Origin: Candidatus Pacearchaeota archaeon
GTDB taxonomy: Archaea; Nanobdellota; Nanobdellia; Pacearchaeales; GW2011-AR1
Length of the DNA stretch: 42,249 nucleotides
Assembly: GCA_018221285.1 (NCBI GenBank)
Contig: JAAOYJ010000002.1
Span: 1-42,249, forward strand
Direction: 5' to 3'
The translations under genes and the position numbers were made by a program. The notes beneath the pieces were generated by a model, which was not told where the DNA came from, did no database searches, and saw only the letters and a program-made list of their open reading frames with translations. Below are positions 1-6,214 of the stretch, piece after piece. Positions within the stretch are counted from its first letter, which is position 1; the number at the start of each line of letters is the position of its first letter.

Positions 1-80
1 CACGAGACAAAATTTACCTAAAATCGTTTATTGGAAACCGCAGATTCAGTGCTTCAGCCCTTTAGGGTGCGGAGGATGTC
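1..80 (+). mobile_element. Candidate right end of an IS200/IS605-type element
   Basis: The segment ends in a short GC-richer hairpin (CCCT-TT-AGGG near 58-67) followed by GCGGAGGATGTCA. This resembles, from memory, the 3' ends of tnpB-carrying IS200/IS605 elements. The frame starting at base 2 is open to about 105 and could be the tail of such an ORF, but no TnpB catalytic motif is visible because the window starts here. It abuts a truncated antitoxin gene, which fits an insertion junction. Assignment is tentative. Confidence 0.4.
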
Positions 81-236
81 ATATTACTAGAAAGAGAAAC
101 TTACAATGAAGTTATTGAGAATATGTTGGAAGATAATTTGGATTTAAACAAAAAAACATTAAGAGAGATAAAGGAAAGAAAAAATAGTAAGGATTGGGTT
201 TCTATAGAAGATGTTGAAAAGCATCTGGGACTATGA
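66..236 (+). pseudogene. 5'-truncated antitoxin gene of a RelE-type TA pair
   Basis: The frame is open from 66 and stops at TGA 234-236. From the RETYNEVIENMLEDNL stretch onward it matches the C-terminal two thirds of the intact 72-residue antitoxin at 39793-40011 (RETYNEVIEDMIEDNL and a shared end VEKxLGL). The N-terminal DNA-binding part (about 23 residues in the intact homologue) is missing and replaced by transposon-like sequence. No start codon precedes the conserved part, so the gene is probably dead. The last bases overlap the toxin start (ATGA), the normal arrangement for the pair. Confidence 0.75.
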
Positions 237-484
237 TTTATAAGATCAAATTTGAGAAAAGAGCTTTTCAAGAATTAGATAAATTAGACCAAATTATATC
301 TAGGCGGATACTAAGGAATATAAAAGAATTGAAGAAAAATTTTCATACTAAAGATGTTAAAAGATTAAAAGGCAAGGATATTTATAGATTAAGAGTTGGA
401 AATTATAGGGTTCTTTTTTATATAGAAAATGATTTAATTAGTATTCTTAAAGTAGGACATAGAAAAAAGATATATAAATATTGA
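233..484 (+). CDS. RelE/ParE-family toxin
   Basis: 83 residues, the usual RelE-family size. The protein reads as a small mRNA-interferase-type fold: an N-terminal strand (IKFEKRAF), two helices, then the conserved strands YRLRVGNYRVLFYIE and ILKVGHRKKIYKY. It is clearly paralogous to the 39542-39793 toxin (shared RLRVGNYR/KLRVGNYR and GHRKxIYK). Members typically cleave ribosome-bound mRNA. The start overlaps the antitoxin stop by 4 nt. Because the upstream antitoxin is truncated, this is an orphan toxin that may be unexpressed, inactive, or neutralised in trans by the other antitoxin. Confidence 0.85.
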   Translation: MIYKIKFEKRAFQELDKLDQIISRRILRNIKELKKNFHTKDVKRLKGKDIYRLRVGNYRVLFYIENDLISILKVGHRKKIYKY

Positions 485-507
485 GAAGAGGGTATTTTTC
501 ATTTAAG

Positions 508-575
508 CCATGTCTGTCATTCCATGATAGGAGGAAGAGAGGAGGGGTTGTGGGAGGGGTTGGGGGGTGGGGAAG
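508..575 (+). repeat. G-rich intergenic repeat, copy 1
   Basis: Begins CCATGTCTGTCATTCCATGA and continues into a purine tract with many runs of G (GGAGG, GGGG). A second copy begins at 954 with one mismatch in the first 20 bases. Possible roles are a mobile intergenic repeat or a G-quadruplex-forming tract; neither can be decided by eye. Confidence 0.6.
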
Positions 576-619
576 TAGAGTATAATAATTCTTTTAAAGG
601 CGAAGAATTAAGGGAGGAT

Positions 620-913
620 ATGCTAGATGATAAGAATCCCTTACCAATAATTGAATTTTCCAAAATTCAAATGCCACAAGAACCAAAGGAAATAGCTGAA
701 ATTATTTTTGAAGATTCGGAAGATAAAGCAGATTTAGTCTATATTGTTGGGACTTCCACTTCTCCAAATCCCCACGAAGGAGAAGTTTTAGTGTATTCAA
801 CTGAGAGGATTGTATACGGACCTAGAAAAGATGTGTTTAATTGCAAAACGAGAAGTCTTTCTAAAATTTTACATTATCATTTACTTTGTAAACTTGATTC
901 TAAAGAAGAATAA
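620..913 (+). CDS. Hypothetical protein, 97 aa
   Basis: Not recognised. The ATG at 620 is preferred over the in-frame ATG at 524, because the earlier start would translate the G-rich repeat and because a TATA-like CTTTTAAAG lies about 26 nt before 620. A GGGAGG also lies at 612-617, too close for a normal ribosome site. The protein is acidic in its first half (PKEIAEIIFEDSEDKADL), then has a short beta-rich stretch (LVYIVGTSTSPNPHEGEVLVY). No signal peptide or membrane segment is seen. Confidence 0.55.
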   Translation: MLDDKNPLPIIEFSKIQMPQEPKEIAEIIFEDSEDKADLVYIVGTSTSPNPHEGEVLVYSTERIVYGPRKDVFNCKTRSLSKILHYHLLCKLDSKEE

Positions 914-953
914 ACAGCCCCACAGCAATATGTTTCTTTCCCTTCCAATCAAC

Positions 954-1020
954 CCATGTCTGCCATTCCATGATGTGGGGGAGAGAGGGGGAGTTGTGAG
1001 GGGGTTGGGAAAGGATTAAA
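954..1020 (+). repeat. G-rich intergenic repeat, copy 2
   Basis: Begins CCATGTCTGCCATTCCATGA and continues through G-runs (GGGGG, GGGGG, GGGTTGGG) to GATTAAAAG. It matches the copy at 508 closely in its first half and by composition in its second. It lies directly upstream of the phosphoribosyltransferase gene, whose TATA-like GGATTAAAAG forms its right edge. Confidence 0.6.
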
Positions 1021-1057
1021 AGTTGAGAGTTCTTTGGGAGGGGATGGAGGTTGTAAA

Positions 1058-1576
1058 ATGAAATCTGATTATTATAAGAGATATATTGATGTTAATACAA
1101 AAAGGAAGGCAGATATAAGTGAGTTATTTCAAAATCCTAAAGTTTTCTCAAATCTAATTAGTGATATGGTTGCTTTATTTAGGGGGATTAAAATTGATAA
1201 GGTGATTGGGATAGATGCTTATGGATTTGTCTTGGCTGCTCCTATGGCTTTGAAATTGAAGAAGCCCCTGGTTTTAGTTAGGAAAGAGGGGAAGTTGCCA
1301 GGCTTACAGAAAAATATAGCAAGGGTTTCGATTGTTGATTATAAAGAAAGGAAGATTATGGAAGTTTTAAGAAAGTCTATTAAGAAAGGTGACCGCGTTT
1401 TAATTGTTGATGAATGGATTGAGTCAGGAGGACAGATGAAAGGGGTTGTTAAATTGTTAGAAAGGCTTGGAGCTAAGATTGTAGGTATTGGGGTGATAAA
1501 TGCTGATAGAAAAAAGTGTCCAAGAATATTATTGGATAAATACAATCTACAGAGCCTGATTAATAAAAATCTCTAA
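1058..1576 (+). CDS. Type I phosphoribosyltransferase, adenine PRTase-like
   Basis: 172 residues from ATG 1058, chosen because GGAGG at 1046-1050 is 7 nt upstream; an in-frame TTG at 1034 is unlikely. The PRPP loop is seen as VLIVDEWIESGGQ, matching the type I signature of hydrophobics, two acidic residues and S/T-G-G. The preceding IDKVIGIDAYGFVLAAPMA and KPLVLVRKEGKLPG match the APRT-type core that positions base and PRPP. Likely reaction: base plus PRPP to nucleotide plus PPi (purine salvage). The second acidic residue of the usual DD pair is E, and the base preference cannot be told. Confidence 0.8.
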   Translation: MKSDYYKRYIDVNTKRKADISELFQNPKVFSNLISDMVALFRGIKIDKVIGIDAYGFVLAAPMALKLKKPLVLVRKEGKLPGLQKNIARVSIVDYKERKIMEVLRKSIKKGDRVLIVDEWIESGGQMKGVVKLLERLGAKIVGIGVINADRKKCPRILLDKYNLQSLINKNL

Positions 1577-1605
1577 AGTTTTGAGGGGGTGTTGGGGGAT
1601 TAATA

Positions 1606-1770
1606 TTATTGATTAATTATTCCAACAAATCCTAGGCAAAGTACTGCAATTGCTAAAAGAGTTATAATTGTGTCTTGAGATTCGTTAAGGATTAGCAACA
1701 CGAAACTTGCGACACCCATTGCCAATGCAATAGCACTTGGAATTAATTTTGTTAAGTTCTCTTTACTCAT
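1606..1770 (-). CDS. Small two-helix membrane protein, 54 aa
   Basis: Read by hand on the minus strand from ATG at 1770 to TAA at 1606. It starts MSKENLTKLIPSAIALAMG and has two hydrophobic helices (about residues 10-28 and 35-52) separated by the polar turn NESQDT. No family is recognised. Size and layout resemble the 56-residue protein at 7806-7976. The gene is convergent with the PRTase gene and divergent from the cyclodipeptide synthase gene. It explains the otherwise empty stretch between 1577 and 1893. Confidence 0.6.
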   Translation of the reverse strand: MSKENLTKLIPSAIALAMGVASFVLLILNESQDTIITLLAIAVLCLGFVGIINQ

Positions 1771-1860
1771 GATGATTTATGTTTTATGAAGTATAAAAAT
1801 GTTTGGAGGGGAAAAGTATTTGAAGTTTGGTTGGATTGGGGAGGGTATGGGGAACTTCAA

Positions 1861-1872
1861 AAGATTTTTAAT
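1861..1872 (+). promoter_or_regulatory. TATA box of the cyclodipeptide synthase gene
   Basis: AAGATTTTTAAT ends about 22 nt before the ATG at 1894, so transcription should start at or next to the start codon (leaderless mRNA). A second promoter-like GGGGAAAAGTATTTGAAG lies at 1809-1826. The same GGGAAAAGTATTT motif recurs before the genes at 2686, 3690 and 41978. Confidence 0.55.
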
Positions 1873-1893
1873 CTAACCTTCCATTTAATATAG

Positions 1894-2649
1894 ATGAGCG
1901 AAGCAACAATTACATTGCCGAAGTGGGATTATGAGATTGAAAGGAAAATGCGTGTTTTTGGAACTACTTCTGAAGAAATATCAAAGAAGAAACATAATAT
2001 TTTTATTGGAGTTAGTATAAGCAATAAGAAGCTGGATGAGAAGATGGCTTATGATTATCTTCGGTGGTCTGTTAAGAATACAAAGGAAAAGGTTGCAGTG
2101 GTGATTGCTGACGAATTGGATATTGTTAATTATGAAATCTTTAGTAGTTATAGTTCAGGTAAGGCACGAAAAAGGGCTGAGAGAGAAGGAGAAAAGTTTA
2201 AGGGAATCTTCGAAAGAGCTATTAAGAAGCTGTCCGAAAAAGACCAAGATAAAGTTATTATTTACAAATGGAGTGATGTTAAGAGAAGTAAGAATTATGA
2301 TGGGTTAAGAGAGTTTGTAACAAAGTCTTATGAAGAATATCCAGAGTTTAAGTCAGGAGTTTTATTTTTTGTTAAGAAGTATATTCGTAAAAGAGGAAAA
2401 TTAAAGATACTTGAAAACAAAGAAAAGATAGATCGGCTCGCAACATATCTCTTTGGAGAATTGCCAACTCTTTTGCAAGGAATTTATCTTGATGGAATTC
2501 ACTATGACATTTGCATTTACCCAACTTATTTTGCTTCTGGAATGAGCCAATTCGTAACAGACCTTCTAGCAGGAGAATTAGATATAAGTAAACCTCTGGC
2601 ATCTAAACTAAAAGGAAAAGCAGCCCTTGTTGAGGTTTGGTTGGATTAG
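1894..2649 (+). CDS. tRNA-dependent cyclodipeptide synthase
   Basis: 251 residues, normal for the family. CDPSs hijack two aminoacyl-tRNAs to make a diketopiperazine. The nucleophile motif G-V-S-x-x-N is present at 39-44 (FIGVSISN, catalytic Ser41). A central basic helix (SSGKARKRAEREGEKFK, about 87-103) matches the tRNA-binding region. The catalytic Y-L-x-x-E-x-P motif is present at 185-191 (Tyr185, Glu189). Tyr209-Pro210 follow with the same spacing as AlbC Tyr178 to Tyr202, so the protein looks closer to the XYP subfamily, although Asn is kept at the AlbC-40 position. Homologues are rare in archaea. No cyclodipeptide oxidase or P450 is next to it; the downstream partner is an unknown basic protein. 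The amino acids used cannot be read from sequence. Confidence 0.88.
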   Translation: MSEATITLPKWDYEIERKMRVFGTTSEEISKKKHNIFIGVSISNKKLDEKMAYDYLRWSVKNTKEKVAVVIADELDIVNYEIFSSYSSGKARKRAEREGEKFKGIFERAIKKLSEKDQDKVIIYKWSDVKRSKNYDGLREFVTKSYEEYPEFKSGVLFFVKKYIRKRGKLKILENKEKIDRLATYLFGELPTLLQGIYLDGIHYDICIYPTYFASGMSQFVTDLLAGELDISKPLASKLKGKAALVEVWLD

Positions 2650-2685
2650 GGAAAAGTATTTGAAGTTTGGAGGTGTTGAGAGGGC

Positions 2686-3036
2686 ATGGGTTTTTTAGAT
2701 TTTATAAGGAGTATTTTTATAAAAAAATCTAAAAGAATTCCTAAGAAAAGAAAGGTAAGAAGGAAAACTTATGGTCTTCTGAAGTTTAAGTATAACAGGA
2801 GTATCAAGCTTCGTAGAACAACACAACAAAGAGCCATAAGAGATTATAATCGTTATATAAGAAACTTTGTGAGAGCGCACAAAAGAAATCTAAATAGATA
2901 TGAATTAGGAAGAATCGTGAGAGGGGCGTCCCATGTAACAATTGAATACCGAAAATCAAAAACAGGACATTGGCCAAGACAATGGTTAAGAAAATACATT
3001 TATGGTTTGCATGGAATTAGATATACTATGAGGTGA
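2686..3036 (+). CDS. Very basic small protein, 116 aa, unknown
   Basis: Not recognised. The N-terminus is amphipathic/hydrophobic (MGFLDFIRSIFIKKSK) and the rest is dense in Arg and Lys (RIPKKRKVRRKTYG, KLRRTTQQRAIRDYNRYIR, WPRQWLRKYIYGLHG), suggesting RNA or DNA binding or membrane-surface binding. It starts 36 nt after the cyclodipeptide synthase gene and has its own TATA-like AAGTATTTGAAG about 26 nt upstream, plus GGAGG. It could act with the synthase (for example on tRNA) or be unrelated. Confidence 0.6.
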   Translation: MGFLDFIRSIFIKKSKRIPKKRKVRRKTYGLLKFKYNRSIKLRRTTQQRAIRDYNRYIRNFVRAHKRNLNRYELGRIVRGASHVTIEYRKSKTGHWPRQWLRKYIYGLHGIRYTMR

Positions 3037-3084
3037 ATGTTGTTGAGGGGAAAAGATTAAGAATGTTGATTCGTTGAAGAAACT

Positions 3085-3618
3085 ATGCTAAATAAAAAAG
3101 GGGTATTACAACAAACTTATTTAATTGTGGGAATAATCGTTGGATTGATCATTATCGGAGGATTCGTTATTGCTCTAATCCCGTATATCTCTGATACAAT
3201 TACAGATAGTAATCCTCCTTTTGATATCACTATTAGTCCAGATTATATTAATGAAGGACAATATGACGAATTTAATTTTAAATTTACATTAACTATGCTT
3301 TCTGGTAGGAACATTACATTTTTAAAATTGGCTAAATCAAATGTGATTGTTGATAGGGTAGATAAAAATCCTCAAACAAAGGTTTCTAAAAATATTAATT
3401 GGGACAAAGATTATGATGATAACTATGTTTTTTATAAAGGAAGCAATTCCTTTGGCTTTTCTAGAAAATTAGATGCGGAAGGTTCTTTATGGGGATGTGA
3501 TAATTGTTTTATGGTCGAACAATTTCCTTACAAATTCACTTTTACATTTACTTATTCTGAAGATGGTGGGGAAGAGAAACCCCTAATCTTAGAAAAGATT
3601 ATCCCTATTGTTGGATAA
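3085..3618 (+). CDS. Membrane-anchored extracellular protein with pilin-like N-terminus
   Basis: 177 residues. The N-terminus MLNKKGVLQQTYLIVG followed by a hydrophobic helix to about residue 31 resembles archaeal class III (pilin-type) signal sequences with a KKG cleavage site, as in the pilin genes at 36065-38270. The rest is a beta-rich domain with Cys-x-x-Cys (GCDNC, about 139-142) and no recognised family. Likely exposed outside the membrane. A TATA-like AAAAGATTAAG lies about 26 nt before the start. Confidence 0.55.
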   Translation: MLNKKGVLQQTYLIVGIIVGLIIIGGFVIALIPYISDTITDSNPPFDITISPDYINEGQYDEFNFKFTLTMLSGRNITFLKLAKSNVIVDRVDKNPQTKVSKNINWDKDYDDNYVFYKGSNSFGFSRKLDAEGSLWGCDNCFMVEQFPYKFTFTFTYSEDGGEEKPLILEKIIPIVG

Positions 3619-3689
3619 ATTTATTTAAAATTTCTGGGGAAAAGTATTTTAGGGAGGGGTTCTTAGGGAATATATGGGGAAAAGAAAAA

Positions 3690-3845
3690 ATGAGTGAAAA
3701 TACAGGTTCGGGATTAGGAATCGTTTTAGGTTTCTTAGGTTTGGTAGCCTTAGCATCGTATCTTAATAAAAAAAGGTGTCCTCAATGCGGGTATGAAAAT
3801 TTAGGTGGAGCAATAATTTGTTATCATTGTGGGGGGCATATATAA
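3690..3845 (+). CDS. Small membrane zinc-ribbon protein, 51 aa
   Basis: Found by hand: ATG 3690 to TAA 3843-3845. A hydrophobic, Gly-rich helix (about 7-24) is followed by a double CxxC zinc ribbon, CPQCGY and CYHCGG. Such single-helix zinc-ribbon proteins are common in archaea, with no settled function. The stop overlaps the next start (TAATG), so the two are translationally coupled. Confidence 0.75.
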   Translation: MSENTGSGLGIVLGFLGLVALASYLNKKRCPQCGYENLGGAIICYHCGGHI

Positions 3846-4054
3846 TGATTAATCTTAAAGATTTTTTAGGGGTGAAAACTGTAGGGGCTGCAAGGGTTAC
3901 ATCTGCTGTTGTCAGTCTTTTTGTTTTATATTTCATATACCAAAATGTTTTTCCCAAATACGAAATTTTTCTTTATTTATTTTTAGCATGGCATATATTA
4001 AATCATCTATATACAGGTTTGTCTGAAATTACAGAATCTAAAAAAGAGAAGTAA
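3845..4054 (+). CDS. Small membrane protein, 69 aa
   Basis: Starts at ATG 3845 inside the stop of the zinc-ribbon gene; an earlier in-frame TTG at 3818 would give a longer overlap and is less likely. Two hydrophobic helices (about 16-34 and 40-58) are followed by a charged tail ESKKEK. Not recognised. Coupling to the zinc-ribbon protein suggests they act at the same membrane site. Confidence 0.6.
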   Translation: MINLKDFLGVKTVGAARVTSAVVSLFVLYFIYQNVFPKYEIFLYLFLAWHILNHLYTGLSEITESKKEK

Positions 4055-4092
4055 ATTGGATTAGGAGGAGGGAGGGAAAAGTTTAAGGAGAT

Positions 4093-6204
4093 TTAATTTT
4101 TATTCACAAAATCTTCTATCTCACTCAATAAAGTAAAATTGGTTTTTTTATCTAAAAAACTCATTAATAAATTTCTTGAGTAAAACAAAAAAGTATAGTC
4201 TACTTTCCATCCCGTAGTGTCTTCAATGCTATAATGATTAAGTACTTGCATAAGATTTTTCTCTACAAATTCTTTTTTCTTCAAGACCCTTTCAACGTAG
4301 CCCTTCTCTTCTTTGAGAAATTTATCTATTATAATATTGGCTATTTCTCTCGCCCCAAATTTTCTGCTAATTTCCTTAGCTTCCCAAATTATAATCTTCT
4401 TATTTGCGAGATGTAATGAGAGAGCATCAATCTCTCCAGGAGATTCCTCTTTAATATCTGCAAAGCATTTATCATTCTTTCCTCCTTTAAACTCTGCTAT
4501 ATTCCCTTCGTAATGAGGGGTAATTTTTTTTAATTGATTTAGTAAATCCTTCTCTAGCCTCTTAGATACTTCAGAGCGTTTATCTGAAAGAGAATTACGC
4601 AAGTCTCTTGGAAGAAGTTCCATGTTCGAATAAACCCCCCTGCCCTCAATTATAGAATTAAGAAAGTTTTCTGAGGCAGCCTTTATCATTCCTGGGCCAA
4701 AGATAAGTTTTCCACCAACACTTGCTAGAGGTTTCACCATAAGCCTATTATCTTGCATAGTTCCCTCAGAGGGGAGCATTCTTGGAATATCTTCCTGCAA
4801 GGAGATGGTAGAAAAATCAATGATTTTTGAAATTTTATTCCTTTTTAGAAGATTCCCCCCTTCTTGTGTGTCTAGAAAATTAGATATGAATGTTATTATC
4901 TCTTCTTTTTCCGATTCACAAACTCCTCCAATCTCTTCGATAGCCGGATAATTTGTTAATATATTCAAGACAAGCAAATAGTCTTCACAACGAAAACCAA
5001 AATATTTTTCCAGAAGATCATTAATCTTCCGGAATCCACCTTCCCCAGCCTCCCAAATTTTATCAAATCCTAAATAAACACTTTCAATAGAATTATCCTT
5101 TATCTCCAAATTCTCTCTCTCAAACTTATCTGTTTTTTCTACAACCTTAGAAAGATGTTTTTCTATAGGGTTATCTTCAATAATTATCTTAAAAAAAACT
5201 TTTTCTTCAAGATCTATTTCTAATTTTATTTTAATAAAATCATATAAGGGTTTTCTTAAATATTCAAGAATTGAGGAGATAGTCATAATTTTCATTACAA
5301 GAGAGGAGAGTTTTTGCCATTTTTCTGTGTCTATTTCTTCATTACCTCTAGATCCTTGAGCAATCAACTTTTCGAGTAAAAATCTAGAGGACGTACCATA
5401 CATACTAGTTTTCATTTCCTCGGAAATCAGCCTTTCAGAATATTTCTTTTCGTTAGAGGTTCCCTTGGATAATCTGTAACTATTGAATATATTTTCTTTA
5501 ATTCCTAATGTTTTTTCGATTTCGTTATAAATATATTTGGAAAGACTTCCTGGGTCTAATAATGATAGTTCCTCGGAAATAATTGAATTCAATTTTGAAT
5601 AAAGGCTCATAAAAATTGGCCAGGCCTTATCTGCACTATAAACTCCAGATGTTATTTTTTTCTCTTCTAATTCCTTCAATAAGCGGAGCTCAGTATCTAG
5701 ATCATCTAGATTATCTGGGAAGTTCAAATTTCCCAAATTTTTGGGATTTTGTGTTGATGCATATTGTCCCAGTTGAAAATGCTTTCTAAGATCTATGCTC
5801 AAAAGAGTTTCTTCTATTTTCTTAAACTTTTCTGGGCCAAATATATTTCCTAAGAGTCTCGCTTCAAAAAAACAAGCTAAAGAAGTAGGATCAGTAACAA
5901 ATTCCTCAAAAAATATATCTTTATCAAAAAAGAGGAAGATCTCACTTCCATTAGTCAAGACTTCAATAGACTTGCCATCGTGCTCCTTCCTTAGACCTTC
6001 TGGAAGATCCTCAAAGGGAGCTATGTTTATTACCTTCTCATGGTTTCCTGTTGAAGGGACTAGGTCTTTTTTCAAGAGTTCCTCGAAATAAAATTGTACG
6101 ATCCCCGAAATCATTGAACTGATCAGATAAGATTTTTCATCCATCCCTCTGAGTCTTTTACAAATATAAAGATTTAATTTATCAAAATACATGAAGTCCT
6201 CCAA
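4093..6204 (-). CDS. 3' part of a frameshifted large gene; PD-(D/E)XK nuclease-like C-terminus
   Basis: 703 codons from a TTG, with no good start of its own. Near the C-terminus GEIDALSLHLANKKIIIWEAK matches the PD-(D/E)XK core: G-E-I-D on one strand and E-x-K (W-E-A-K) on the next. Such a core cuts DNA or RNA with Mg2+. The helical N-terminal two thirds are not recognised. Removing one G from the G8 run at 6239-6246 joins this frame to the upstream ORF with no stop, giving 1209 residues. I therefore treat it as the second half of one gene. Isolated and large, it may be a defence nuclease, but no helicase or methylase lies nearby. Confidence 0.65.
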   Translation of the reverse strand: MEDFMYFDKLNLYICKRLRGMDEKSYLISSMISGIVQFYFEELLKKDLVPSTGNHEKVINIAPFEDLPEGLRKEHDGKSIEVLTNGSEIFLFFDKDIFFEEFVTDPTSLACFFEARLLGNIFGPEKFKKIEETLLSIDLRKHFQLGQYASTQNPKNLGNLNFPDNLDDLDTELRLLKELEEKKITSGVYSADKAWPIFMSLYSKLNSIISEELSLLDPGSLSKYIYNEIEKTLGIKENIFNSYRLSKGTSNEKKYSERLISEEMKTSMYGTSSRFLLEKLIAQGSRGNEEIDTEKWQKLSSLVMKIMTISSILEYLRKPLYDFIKIKLEIDLEEKVFFKIIIEDNPIEKHLSKVVEKTDKFERENLEIKDNSIESVYLGFDKIWEAGEGGFRKINDLLEKYFGFRCEDYLLVLNILTNYPAIEEIGGVCESEKEEIITFISNFLDTQEGGNLLKRNKISKIIDFSTISLQEDIPRMLPSEGTMQDNRLMVKPLASVGGKLIFGPGMIKAASENFLNSIIEGRGVYSNMELLPRDLRNSLSDKRSEVSKRLEKDLLNQLKKITPHYEGNIAEFKGGKNDKCFADIKEESPGEIDALSLHLANKKIIIWEAKEISRKFGAREIANIIIDKFLKEEKGYVERVLKKKEFVEKNLMQVLNHYSIEDTTGWKVDYTFLFYSRNLLMSFLDKKTNFTLLSEIEDFVNKN

Positions 6205-6214
6205 TAAGATCCGA

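Noticed and set aside
3690-4054. Single frameshifted membrane protein across 3690-4054
   Set aside because: Each reading has its own start, and the TAATG overlap is a normal coupling; the zinc ribbon is complete before the first stop.
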